Positions 1-9,223 of a DNA stretch of 33,930 nt are shown in pieces. A model generated the notes under the pieces. It saw only the letters and a list, made by a program, of their open reading frames with translations. It was not told where the DNA came from and ran no database searches. The stretch spans positions 1 through 33,930 of the forward strand of contig JABGUG010000033.1 of assembly GCA_018646705.1 (NCBI GenBank), in the 5' to 3' direction. The translations under genes were made by a program, and so were the position numbers. The stretch comes from Candidatus Parcubacteria bacterium. GTDB taxonomy: Bacteria; Patescibacteriota; Patescibacteriia; Magasanikbacterales; UBA922. The first letter of the stretch is position 1, and every line of letters starts with the position of its first letter.

Positions 1-300
1 CATCCCGGTCGCCGGGTAGCTTCGCTACCTTGCGTCGGCCGGCCCTCATGGACCGGGTCGGCGGCGCCAACGGGCACCATATATCGCGTCGATACAGAAC
101 TCACGTTATGACTACCATCAAGTACGCGCAGTACTTCTAGGTAGGAGTGAGACGCAACACCCCGGCTTCGGCTGGGAAAGGAGGAAAGGAGGGACGGGAT
201 TCGACTGCGCGCCGAATCCCAACCCAACTGCATACTTATGTACGAACGTACGAACAGTACGAAATTACGAAAAAGTATATGAGTATGCTGAGGGTTAAAA
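1..300 (+). ncRNA. 3' part of a GC-rich structured non-coding RNA, family unknown (5' end outside window)
   Basis: GC-rich compared with the AT-rich rest of the window, no ORF, consecutive hairpins: GGTAG/CTACC (15-19/25-29), GCCGGCCC/GGGTCGGC (38-45/55-62), CTCAC/GTGAG + CTACC/GGTAG + AAGTAC/GTACTT (100-151), CCCGGC-TTCG-GCTGGG (161-176), GGGATTCG/CGAATCCC (196-220), AACCC/GGGTT enclosing GCATACT/AGTATGC (221-296). Followed by an intrinsic terminator. Confidence 0.5.
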
Positions 301-324
301 ACTCAAAATGTCAAAGGTAACAAG

Positions 325-358
325 AACCCCATCCGCGTAGTGCGAGTGGGGTTTTTTG
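325..358 (+). terminator. Rho-independent terminator
   Basis: AACCCCA...TGGGGTT stem with inner CGC/GCG followed by a T run. Confidence 0.85.
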
Positions 359-364
359 TTTACA

Positions 365-393
365 TTGACAAGGGGTTTTTTCTATTTTATACT
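365..393 (+). promoter_or_regulatory. Sigma70-type promoter
   Basis: TTGACA - 17 bp - TATACT, upstream of the ORF at 439. Confidence 0.75.
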
Positions 394-438
394 TGCAATG
401 TGGGACTTAAATAAGTGGGGTCTCTAACCTAAGTATAT

Positions 439-891
439 ATGAGCCAAGACAAAATTTTAGCTAAAGTTAACACAGTCGGAAAAGATCTCAAAAAATTACA
501 GGTCTCTTTTGATAAAAGATCTGGACAAGTTGATAAACAGTTTATACAGGCTGATAAACAGTTTATACAAATTGATAAACGTTTTATACAAATTGATAAA
601 CGTTTTGATAAAATGGATAAAAGGTTCGATGGGGTGGATGAAAGAATAGGTAACATAGATGAAAGACTCGATGTGGTTGCGATAAAAGTTATAAATATTG
701 AAGAAAAATTAGAAACATTTGCTACAAAAAAAGAAATGAATAGAGGTTTTGATTTGATCCTAAATAAGATTGATGGATTTTTGAAATTTTATGGAATTGT
801 TGATAATGAGACAACTGCTTTAAAAAGCGGGTATACTAGGTTAGATGACAGAATTACTGTTGTAGAGCAGAAACTTGGGTTGTCATCATAA
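439..891 (+). CDS. Small coiled-coil protein with heptad repeats (IDKRF/MDKRFD)
   Basis: 150-aa ORF, consensus promoter upstream, terminator downstream, in-frame 21-bp repeats encoding 7-aa units. Confidence 0.8.
   Translation: MSQDKILAKVNTVGKDLKKLQVSFDKRSGQVDKQFIQADKQFIQIDKRFIQIDKRFDKMDKRFDGVDERIGNIDERLDVVAIKVINIEEKLETFATKKEMNRGFDLILNKIDGFLKFYGIVDNETTALKSGYTRLDDRITVVEQKLGLSS
511..678 (+). repeat. Tandem 21-bp in-frame repeats (about 8 degenerate units) in the coiled-coil gene
   Basis: GATAAACAGTTTATACAGGCT / GATAAACAGTTTATACAAATT / GATAAACGTTTTATACAAATT / GATAAACGTTTTGATAAAATG and further degenerate units. Confidence 0.85.
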
Positions 892-913
892 AACTAGATT
901 TTTATGTAATATA

Positions 914-940
914 AAAAACTCTCTAAAATGGGAGTTTTTG
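914..940 (+). terminator. Rho-independent terminator
   Basis: AAAAACTC...GAGTTTTT hairpin with T run, just after the stop at 891. Confidence 0.75.
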
Positions 941-991
941 TTTATAAAAAGGCTTTAAAAATAGCCTTAATCATGATATTATATACGTACT

Positions 992-2485
992 ATGCTAGAA
1001 ACTATTCTTGTTTATTTGCCAAACAATTTTATTGGATTTTTCCTATTACTCAGCGCATTTATCTTGGGTCTTGTTTTGACATTTGCTATCAAAAAAAGTG
1101 AATGGATTATTTATGGTCTTCTTGTGTGGTTTCCACTTGAGAGTCTTGTACTCATGTATACGCCTATTAGATACTTTGCATATGTGAAGTATATTCCAGA
1201 AGTTATTATGTATGGGCTTGTTGTTGGGGCTTTTATATATTTTTTGAAAAAGAAGGGTAGAATATTACCTCGCCAGCCACTCAATAAATGGATTATAGGT
1301 TTTGTGATTGTAGGTATAATATCACTTGTACTCAATTGGTATAGCACATGGATATGGGCACTTGGAATGCGTCATTTACTCAGATTTGTATTCATGCTTT
1401 TTGTGATTTTGTGGATGGGATATGATAAGCATGTGCTCAAAAAGATTTTAATTTTTGGCGCAGCAATGATAAGTCTTGAGGTTTTCTTTGGGCTAATCCA
1501 ATATTTATCAGGAGGCTATCTAGATAGATTTTTATTTTCATCCAGAGCAGTAACTATAGGAAACGCTGCAATTTTGGCAGGACTTGATCAGTTTTGGGTA
1601 CAAGGAAGTCGTGTATTTGCTACTATGGGACGCTATGATAGATTGGGAAGTTTTGTAGTTATTGGTCTTTTGATGATGTTTCCTTTTCTTTTTTCAATTA
1701 AGCGTGAGAAAGAAAAGATACTATATTTTCTCATGGCATTTTTAGGTCTTATTGTTTTATACCTTACTCAGTCTCGTGCGAGTTGGATAGCCGCATTTAT
1801 GGGTTTTGTAACAGTAGGAGCTATCCTTAGAAGAGATAAACGAGTAATGGCAGTGATGGGTCTCTTTGTCGCAATAGTTGTAGTGTATCTTGTAGGATTT
1901 GCAATAATTAATACAAACGTGTTGTCTATTAGTGATAAACCAAATCAGACTTTGGCTGAGCGTATGTTTGAATCGTTTAGTTTTCAGGGTTGGCGAGATA
2001 GTTATGATGGATATGGAAGAATATTTTTTATTATAAATACACCACGCATGGTAGTGTCACAGCATCCATTTTTTGGTGTAGGTCCTGGACAATATGGTGG
2101 GGGAGTTGCATCAGCATTATTACATACAGATGTTTATGACAGATTACATTTACCGTTCGGTATACAAAATATTTATGGTCAAATTGATAATAATTGGTTA
2201 AGTATTTGGGGTGAAGTAGGAACTCTTGGTTTGATAATGTGGATAGGTTTTTTTGTAACCATTATAAAAATGTCGTGCCATGTGAGGAAAAATTCAGATA
2301 ATTCATTTGAAAAATTAATTGCAGAAGGGCTTGTAGGATTGACGGTTGGTATGATGGCTATTGGATTTTTTGGCCCGTATTATGAATTTAGATCACTCAT
2401 GTTTTATTATTGGACGATTGTAGGAATTGTAGCACTTATGTGGCATCATGAAAGGAACAAAGGAAATATTTTAAATGCAGAATAA
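992..2485 (+). CDS. O-antigen ligase/Wzy-like polytopic membrane protein
   Basis: 497 aa, many hydrophobic segments, LTQSRASWIAAFMG and HPFFGVGPGQYGG motifs typical of the WaaL/Wzy/PglL superfamily. Confidence 0.8.
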   Translation: MLETILVYLPNNFIGFFLLLSAFILGLVLTFAIKKSEWIIYGLLVWFPLESLVLMYTPIRYFAYVKYIPEVIMYGLVVGAFIYFLKKKGRILPRQPLNKWIIGFVIVGIISLVLNWYSTWIWALGMRHLLRFVFMLFVILWMGYDKHVLKKILIFGAAMISLEVFFGLIQYLSGGYLDRFLFSSRAVTIGNAAILAGLDQFWVQGSRVFATMGRYDRLGSFVVIGLLMMFPFLFSIKREKEKILYFLMAFLGLIVLYLTQSRASWIAAFMGFVTVGAILRRDKRVMAVMGLFVAIVVVYLVGFAIINTNVLSISDKPNQTLAERMFESFSFQGWRDSYDGYGRIFFIINTPRMVVSQHPFFGVGPGQYGGGVASALLHTDVYDRLHLPFGIQNIYGQIDNNWLSIWGEVGTLGLIMWIGFFVTIIKMSCHVRKNSDNSFEKLIAEGLVGLTVGMMAIGFFGPYYEFRSLMFYYWTIVGIVALMWHHERNKGNILNAE

Positions 2486-2509
2486 TTAAGATAAAACAGG
2501 ATATTATTA

Positions 2510-3526
2510 GTGAATATTTTTATGTCTAAAAAAGTTCAACAACCTGTAGATTGCGTGCTTGGTATTACATACAATTGTAATGCACGTTGTGTAATGTGTG
2601 ATATTTGGAAGATTAAAGATTTTCCAGAGTTACCTGTTGAAGAATATAGTAAGTTACCATCAAACCTGCGTGATATAAATATTTCAGGAGGTGAACCATT
2701 TTTGCGTAAAGATATTGCAGATATTATTAAGGTAGTTCAAAAGGCTGCACCAAAGGCTCGTATGGTAATTTCTACCAATGGATTTATGCCTGAACTTATT
2801 GAGCGTCAGATGAAAAAGATACTAAAAATTAAACCAGATATTGGTGTTGCTGTTTCAGTAGACGGGTATGGTAAGATGCACGAAGAGATCAGACGTATAC
2901 CAAATGCTTGGGAAAAGGTTACAGAGACAATAGAGCGCCTTCAGGGTCTTGGTATGACAAATCTTCGCATGGCGTTCACCATCTTGCCACAAAATATAAA
3001 AGATTTTGGTAAGGTGTATGATGAGACACAGAAGCGAGGAATTCAGTTTACACATGCCTTTGCGCAAAGTTCAGAACATTATTTTGGTGGAGCAACACAT
3101 GATGGTAATAAACCAAATTTAAAAGAACTTAAGAAACAATATTTGCATGTGATTAATCATGAATTAAAATCATGGCACCCAAAGAAATGGGTGAGAGCAT
3201 TTTTTTCTCATGGACTTTATAAATTTAGTATTGAAAAAAAACAAGTATTAAATAATGATCCAGGTACAAAGTTTTTTTACCTTGATCCACGTGGTGTTGT
3301 GTATCCTTCCGTTGTTCACAATTATCCAATGGGCAATATTTTGAATTATGATACATGGGATGACCTTTGGTATGGGTGGCGTGCATATGAAGCACGAAAT
3401 AAAGTTAGCACAATTGGACAACCAGCTTGGATGATATGTACAGCTCGTAGCGCAATAAAGAAAAATCCACACAAAGTAGCGTGTTGGGTATTTAAGAATA
3501 AAATTGGGGGAATGAGAGATTTATAA
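2510..3526 (+). CDS. Radical SAM protein
   Basis: CNARCVMC (CxxxCxxC) after LGITYN, and SGGEP motif. GTG start as listed, or ATG at 2522. Confidence 0.88.
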   Translation: MNIFMSKKVQQPVDCVLGITYNCNARCVMCDIWKIKDFPELPVEEYSKLPSNLRDINISGGEPFLRKDIADIIKVVQKAAPKARMVISTNGFMPELIERQMKKILKIKPDIGVAVSVDGYGKMHEEIRRIPNAWEKVTETIERLQGLGMTNLRMAFTILPQNIKDFGKVYDETQKRGIQFTHAFAQSSEHYFGGATHDGNKPNLKELKKQYLHVINHELKSWHPKKWVRAFFSHGLYKFSIEKKQVLNNDPGTKFFYLDPRGVVYPSVVHNYPMGNILNYDTWDDLWYGWRAYEARNKVSTIGQPAWMICTARSAIKKNPHKVACWVFKNKIGGMRDL

Positions 3527-3528
3527 AT

Positions 3529-4638
3529 ATGAATGTTAAACGATTTAAAAAATATAGTGTTCTAGCTTTGAAAAAAATAATCAATCATATTCGGACTGAG
3601 ATTTTTTTGCGTACAGGAAAGTGGATGCCACGTCCAATGAAAATATATTATTTGCTTACAAACAAATGTAATTATAAATGTATCATGTGCCCGCAATGGG
3701 AATGTGGCATAAAAGAGAATCCAAAGGACTATATTGGTGAGGATGAGATGAAACGTATTATTGATGAAGCATCTCGTATGGGGATTTATGAATTTGGTGT
3801 TTCAGGTGGTGAGACGCTTATTTATCATAAGAAGATGTTTAACCTTCTTGAATACGCAAACAAAAAAGGTCTTTATACTCATTTTGTTACTAATGGAGCT
3901 TTGCTTTCAAAGGACTATATTCAAAAATATAATGACATGGGTGGTGGACACATATCTTTATCAATTGATGCGATAGGGGATAAACACGATGAACTTCGTG
4001 GTATGCCAGGAGCATATGGTGCTATTGAAAATGTCCTTAAAATTTTTAAAGAAAATTCGTTTCCAAATATTTTACTTAAGATCAACACAGTATTGTCAGG
4101 TGGTAATTTTGATTATATTATTGATGTATTAAAACTTGCTATTGAAAATAATTCAGTAATATTTGTACAGCCCTACGATGTGTATGATTATGATAAGAAG
4201 TTGGATTCAGACGAAAAAGAAGAAAAATTTTCATTGTGGGTAAAAAAAGAACAGCAAGAAAAATTGAAACAAGTAATAGACAAAATGATTGAATTAAAAA
4301 AGAAACATCCACAAATTATTTTAAATGAAGAAAAGCATATACGAGCAATGTATGGTTACTTTGTAAAATGCAAAGTAGACCAAACATGTTTTGCAGGTAT
4401 GGATAATGTAAGTATTATGCCAAATGGCAAAGTTTCATTTTGTAAGTACGGTGAATATTCTGATCTAAAAGAACAAAGTTTGAAAGAATTTTTAAATAGT
4501 AAAAAAAGAAAAGAAGTGGTGAGAGACAGTTTGAAATGCAAGCATGGATGTTTGTTGTCTTGCATGTTTCGCCCATCTTTGGGTGAGATGCTTACCAGCG
4601 GACCAAAGCAATTTTTGAAATTAGTCAAAAGTAAATAA
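3529..4638 (+). CDS. Radical SAM protein with SPASM-like C-terminal cysteine cluster
   Basis: CNYKCIMC, SGGE motif, C-terminal CFAGMDNVSIMPNGKVSFCKYGE...CKHGCLLSC. Confidence 0.88.
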   Translation: MNVKRFKKYSVLALKKIINHIRTEIFLRTGKWMPRPMKIYYLLTNKCNYKCIMCPQWECGIKENPKDYIGEDEMKRIIDEASRMGIYEFGVSGGETLIYHKKMFNLLEYANKKGLYTHFVTNGALLSKDYIQKYNDMGGGHISLSIDAIGDKHDELRGMPGAYGAIENVLKIFKENSFPNILLKINTVLSGGNFDYIIDVLKLAIENNSVIFVQPYDVYDYDKKLDSDEKEEKFSLWVKKEQQEKLKQVIDKMIELKKKHPQIILNEEKHIRAMYGYFVKCKVDQTCFAGMDNVSIMPNGKVSFCKYGEYSDLKEQSLKEFLNSKKRKEVVRDSLKCKHGCLLSCMFRPSLGEMLTSGPKQFLKLVKSK

Positions 4639-4640
4639 GT

Positions 4641-5840
4641 ATGAAAATAGTACTTGTAAATAAATATTGGTATATGCGCGGAGGCTCAGAGAGAGTTGTC
4701 TTTGCAACGAAAAAATTACTCGAAAGTGCTGGTCACAAAGTAGAGATTTTTGGTCTGAAGCATCCTGAAAATATAATAGAAAACAATTATTTTATTGATC
4801 ACATTAGTTACTCAGGAGCAAAAGGCCTGAACAAATTACGCATGGCATGCAAATCAATATATAACAAAGATGCAAAAAATAAATTTGAAAAGTTACTTAT
4901 AGATTTTAAACCAGATGTAGTTCATTTTCATAATATTTATCATCAGCTTTCTTTTTCTCTTCTGGACGTAGTGCGACAAAGAAATATACCATCAGTCATG
5001 ACACTGCATGATTACAAAATGATTAGCCCAAATTATAATATGTTCCATCATGGTAAAATAGATGAGACATGTTGTGGTAAAAAATATTATAAGTGTATAC
5101 TGAATAATTGTATGGAAAACATGGGAGAGAGCATTGTGGCAACCTTAGAAGCATGTATGCGTAAGTGGAAAAAATATTCAGATGTAATTGATGCATATAT
5201 TGCACCAAGTGAATTTGTACGAGAAAAACATATTGCACATGGTATCAATAAAGCACATATATCTACCGTAGCAAATCCTGTAGATGAAGTAGATATTTCT
5301 TCTTCTGAGAAAGATGGCGGATATGTATTATTTTTTGGTAGACTGTCAGCAGAAAAAGGGCTTGATGTGTTACTTGATGCTTCAAAACAGATTCCAGATA
5401 TACTAATCAAGATTGTGGGCACAGGGCCTATGGAGAGTATTTTAAAATCTAGAATCAGAGATGAGCAGTTGAATAATGTAGAGCTTCTAGGATTCAAACA
5501 AGACAAAGATCTTGATAAACTTATATCTCATGCCCAATTAGTCGTAGCACCATCTGTTTGGTATGAGGTATTGGGGCTTAGTATTTTAGAGGCAAAATTA
5601 GCTGGAAAAGTTGTTGTAGGAAGTGAAATAGGAGCTATACCAGAATCATTACCATCTGAATTATTATGCAAACCAAGTGACAGTGGTGACCTTGCTCAGA
5701 AGATGCAGACATGGTATGGTGCACCATTTGAAAAAATAAATAGTCTTGGAAAACAATTTCGCAAAGAAGTACAAGAAAAACATAATCCAAAAAAATATCT
5801 AGATGAAATACTTAGTACTTATGAAAGGATATCCAAATAA
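4641..5840 (+). CDS. Glycosyltransferase, GT4-like
   Basis: N-terminal MRGGSERVVFATKKLLESAGHKVEIF, C-terminal FFGRLSAEKGLDVLLDA and APSVWYEVLGLSILEAKLAGKVVVGSEIGAIPE. Confidence 0.9.
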   Translation: MKIVLVNKYWYMRGGSERVVFATKKLLESAGHKVEIFGLKHPENIIENNYFIDHISYSGAKGLNKLRMACKSIYNKDAKNKFEKLLIDFKPDVVHFHNIYHQLSFSLLDVVRQRNIPSVMTLHDYKMISPNYNMFHHGKIDETCCGKKYYKCILNNCMENMGESIVATLEACMRKWKKYSDVIDAYIAPSEFVREKHIAHGINKAHISTVANPVDEVDISSSEKDGGYVLFFGRLSAEKGLDVLLDASKQIPDILIKIVGTGPMESILKSRIRDEQLNNVELLGFKQDKDLDKLISHAQLVVAPSVWYEVLGLSILEAKLAGKVVVGSEIGAIPESLPSELLCKPSDSGDLAQKMQTWYGAPFEKINSLGKQFRKEVQEKHNPKKYLDEILSTYERISK

Positions 5841-7815
5841 ATATACATTTTTTGTAGTAGCGCTTGCAATGCTATTTTTTGCATTGCCTGTTTTTGCTAA
5901 GCCTGCTCCTATGTTGGCAAATTATTATTTAGATGTATTACAGAATAATAGTAGTTTTATTTCTAATATGGCACGATATGATGTGCTAGTACTTACTCCT
6001 ACTCAAATTGCTGCACGCGGCAGTGTAGTCAGTGCAATAAGGAAAAAAAATCCAGACATTATAATTTTGGCATATGTGCCGTCTCAGAGTTACAATTACA
6101 TATATTCTTCTAATGACATATTGTTTAAAAACATGAACGTACAAGATTCATGGTGGCTTCGTGATAGTAGTGGAAAACAAATTTCAACATGGAATGGAAT
6201 TTATAATACAAACATGGATCATGGTTGGAGTAGATATTTGGTAGAATTTTGTAATAATTATATTACATCTCTTGACCATGTTGATGGTATATTTTTTGAT
6301 ATGGTTTCAGAAAATATTTCGTGGGCAAATGGTGGGAATGTAGATATGAATGGTGATGGAAATAAAGATAGCGCAAATCAGGCTGATGCTCTATGGCGTG
6401 AGCGAACACAATATTTACTCAAGTATTCTGAAGATAATTTGAACACAGATTATATTATAATTAATGGTAGTTCGCATGCAGACTTTCAAAAATATGTGAA
6501 TGGGCGCATGTTTGAGACATTTCCTACGCCGTGGGAAAACGATGGTGCATGGTCCACTATTATGAATAATCTTGTGCGTATTAAAAAAGATAATATTAAA
6601 CCTAACTTATTTATTTTTAATAGTAATACAAATAATACCGGAAACAGTAGTGATTACAAGACTATGAGATTTGGTATTACAAGTAGTCTGTTGGAAGATG
6701 ATGTGTATTCTTCTTTTGATTATGGAGATGAGAGCCATGGACAGACATGGTGGTATGATGAATATGATGTTGATTTGGGTAACCCTATTTCAAAATCAAG
6801 CTCGAAACAATCGCATAGCATTTATAAGGAAGATGTATGGCGTCGTAATTTTGAAAATGGTATTTCAATTGTAAATAGTACAAATAATAAACAAACAATA
6901 GATTTGGGTGGTGAATACGAAAAAATTCATGGGTCACAAGATTCACAAACAAATGACGGGGCTATTGTTTCAGAAGTTTCTATACCAGGAGAAGATGGAC
7001 TTCTACTACTCAAGACGTTTGAAACATTAAACGATTTGGTATTTACCAACGGTGCCTTTTTACGTTTTTTCCGCACAGATGGATCGCGTGTACGTAATGG
7101 TTTTTTTGTATTTGAAGATGGAGAAAAAGGTGGAGTGCAGATTGCTCATATTGATATTGATAATAATGGTAAACGTGATTTGGTGGTAGCTCGTCGGAAT
7201 AAAATAATGGCATGGCGTGATGACGGTCAGCTTTATCTAAAAGTATATCCATACGGCGGTCGTTATACTGGAAATCTTGTTTTGGCTGTAGGAGATCTCA
7301 ATGGAGATAGAAAAATGGAAATATATGTAGCCCCTACAGAAGGCCATGCAGAGCCTATACGTGTATACACACGGTATGGTAGGAAGATGCGCAAAGATTT
7401 CTATCCATTTGGAACAGGTTATACAGGAGGTTATACAATGGCTATTGGAGACACAGATCCTGTAATAAATAGCAATCAATTATTTATAGGGAGTCTCAGC
7501 GGCAGACCAGTGGTCTCAGTTTTTTCATATAGATTTGATCAATTATACAAATGGGATGCATTTGAGTCATGGTTTACTGGAGGAGTCTACGTAGCAGCAG
7601 GAGACGTAGATGGGGATGGAATTGATGAGGTTGTCACAGGAAAAGGTGTTGGTGGTAAACCTCTTGTAAAAATATTTGATATTACAGGGAAGCTCAAATA
7701 TCCAGAGTTTAGCGCATACTCAAGTTTTGGAAATCCAGGAATAGATGTACGTGTAGTTGATGTGGACTTTGATGGAAGGGAAGATATAGTAGGAGTGAGT
7801 GAAGGCGCATTCTAA
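5821..7815 (+). CDS. Secreted surface protein: putative glycoside-hydrolase-like (GHL15-type) TIM-barrel plus FG-GAP/VCBS-like repeats
   Basis: Signal peptide after ATG 5821 (track start 5803 overlaps the previous CDS more); DVLVLTPTQIAA...DGIFFDMVS; C-terminal DIDNNGKRDLVVA, GDLNGDRKMEIYVA, GDVDGDGIDEVVTG. Confidence 0.7.
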   Translation: MKGYPNKYTFFVVALAMLFFALPVFAKPAPMLANYYLDVLQNNSSFISNMARYDVLVLTPTQIAARGSVVSAIRKKNPDIIILAYVPSQSYNYIYSSNDILFKNMNVQDSWWLRDSSGKQISTWNGIYNTNMDHGWSRYLVEFCNNYITSLDHVDGIFFDMVSENISWANGGNVDMNGDGNKDSANQADALWRERTQYLLKYSEDNLNTDYIIINGSSHADFQKYVNGRMFETFPTPWENDGAWSTIMNNLVRIKKDNIKPNLFIFNSNTNNTGNSSDYKTMRFGITSSLLEDDVYSSFDYGDESHGQTWWYDEYDVDLGNPISKSSSKQSHSIYKEDVWRRNFENGISIVNSTNNKQTIDLGGEYEKIHGSQDSQTNDGAIVSEVSIPGEDGLLLLKTFETLNDLVFTNGAFLRFFRTDGSRVRNGFFVFEDGEKGGVQIAHIDIDNNGKRDLVVARRNKIMAWRDDGQLYLKVYPYGGRYTGNLVLAVGDLNGDRKMEIYVAPTEGHAEPIRVYTRYGRKMRKDFYPFGTGYTGGYTMAIGDTDPVINSNQLFIGSLSGRPVVSVFSYRFDQLYKWDAFESWFTGGVYVAAGDVDGDGIDEVVTGKGVGGKPLVKIFDITGKLKYPEFSAYSSFGNPGIDVRVVDVDFDGREDIVGVSEGAF

Positions 7816-7836
7816 AGTCTTAATTTTTTAGAAAAT

Positions 7837-7867
7837 AAAAACCACTCTATTTCTAGAGTGGTTTTTT
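7837..7867. terminator. Bidirectional terminator between convergent genes
   Basis: AAAACCACTCTA-TTTC-TAGAGTGGTTTT, A run and T run on both sides. Confidence 0.9.
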
Positions 7868-7882
7868 AATCTACGTTATCTT

Positions 7883-9064
7883 TTACACTGGCAACTGACT
7901 AAGTCGCGCAGTTCTTTTTGCTTGTCTTTTTGTAGGTACTGCATACACTTTTTCTACTTGTGGTGCAATAATATTCCAAGCATATTCTTCTTCAATTGTT
8001 TCTAAATTCTTTTTACCCATAGCAGATCTCTGTTCTGCTGAAGTGTTCAAGAATTCATCCATACATCTTTCAATTGAGTCTACGTCATTCTCATAAAAGA
8101 GTGCTCGTGGATTATTGATAAGTTCCAAGTGTTCTGGAATAGTTGATACAAGAACTGGCTTATTATAGCTCATAGCTTGAAGCACTGTAATAGGAAGCCC
8201 TTCGTTGAGAGATGGGTGTACAAGTGTAAGTGCATTTTTGTAGAGTTGTTCGAGCATATCACCTGATTGAAAGTCAGTAAATACAATATCATTTACATTA
8301 CTTGCTTGAAGGTGAAGTTGTTTTACATATTCATTTGTATATACTTCGCCACCAACAATTGCAAGTTTAAGATTTTTTATTTTTGGATCGTCAGCATTAT
8401 GAGCTTTCAAGTTGTGAAATGCTTCAATAAGCAAGTGAGCACCTTTGTGAGGTACAAGACGTGAAACCATTACAAGATAATTATCTTTTTCAAGACCAAA
8501 TTTATCAATAAGGTTGTTCCCAATTTCATATTCAGGAATATATACACCATTTGGAATATATGCGGTATCTTTTCCGAATTCATTTACACAATATTTTTGA
8601 AGACTTTGAGACACTGTAATTGTTTCATGTGCAAAAGTACATGCCGCACGTTCACCAAGACGCAAGAAAAATTTTGCGATCATATTCCATTTTTGATGAT
8701 AACGATCAATAGAATGGAATGTAATTATAATTTTTGCACGTGGTTTAAGAATGCGAGGGATCCAAGAAAGTAGAGAAGGTCCAACACCGTGATAATGAAT
8801 AACATCATAATCTTGGAAGAGTGCATGTATAGTCGAAGTAAATGTGTGAGTAATTGCATCCAAATGTTTGGTATGAAGTGATGGGGTGAATGCAATATTC
8901 ACTCCATTTACATCCTTTTTTAATATTTCTGGATACCATTTTCTACTATAAGCAATCACTTCATGACCAATTTCAACAAGACGTACCGAAAGATCATGTA
9001 CGTGTCGTTCCACGCCACCGTAGTGGGCTGGCATTCCTTTTTGTCCGATCATTGCGATCTTCAT
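7883..9064 (-). CDS. Glycosyltransferase, GT4-like
   Basis: MKIAMIGQKGMPAHYGGVERHVHDLSVRLVEIGHEV; VSRLVPHKGAHLLIEAF; HPSLNEGLPITVLQAMSYNKPVL. Confidence 0.92.
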   Translation of the reverse strand: MKIAMIGQKGMPAHYGGVERHVHDLSVRLVEIGHEVIAYSRKWYPEILKKDVNGVNIAFTPSLHTKHLDAITHTFTSTIHALFQDYDVIHYHGVGPSLLSWIPRILKPRAKIIITFHSIDRYHQKWNMIAKFFLRLGERAACTFAHETITVSQSLQKYCVNEFGKDTAYIPNGVYIPEYEIGNNLIDKFGLEKDNYLVMVSRLVPHKGAHLLIEAFHNLKAHNADDPKIKNLKLAIVGGEVYTNEYVKQLHLQASNVNDIVFTDFQSGDMLEQLYKNALTLVHPSLNEGLPITVLQAMSYNKPVLVSTIPEHLELINNPRALFYENDVDSIERCMDEFLNTSAEQRSAMGKKNLETIEEEYAWNIIAPQVEKVYAVPTKRQAKRTARLSQLPV

Positions 9065-9126
9065 AGCTGAAATTAAGATGTTTTGGCCTTATTTAGCCAA
9101 AAAGGATGATTTAAATATAACAGACA

Positions 9127-9155
9127 AGTATAACATAAATTTGTTGATTTGTCAA
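9127..9155 (-). promoter_or_regulatory. Sigma70-type promoter for the GT4 gene at 7883-9064
   Basis: Minus strand: TTGACA - 17 bp - TATACT. Confidence 0.75.
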
Positions 9156-9181
9156 GGTATTTATAAGGTATTTTGAATACA

Positions 9182-9211
9182 AAAAAAGCGCTAATTTTAG
9201 CGCTTTTTTAT
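9182..9211 (-). terminator. Rho-independent terminator of the 9224-11071 gene
   Basis: AAAAAAGCGCTAA-TT-TTAGCGCTTTTTT perfect inverted repeat with T run. Confidence 0.88.
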
Positions 9212-9223
9212 AGTATTTTGTGA

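Noticed and set aside
79-116. RNase P RNA 3' core (GATACAGAACTCACGTTAT resembles ACAGAAcCCGGCTTA)
   Set aside because: The P4-like bases do not match the normally invariant core, and CTCAC instead pairs perfectly with GTGAG at 147-151 in a local hairpin. Could be revisited with the missing 5' sequence.
190-225. tRNA/tmRNA T-arm or acceptor-like sequence (GGAGGGACGGGATTCGA, either strand)
   Set aside because: It forms an 8-bp stem with a 9-nt loop rather than a 5-bp T-stem/7-nt T-loop, there is no CCA or matching acceptor partner, and no cloverleaf could be drawn.
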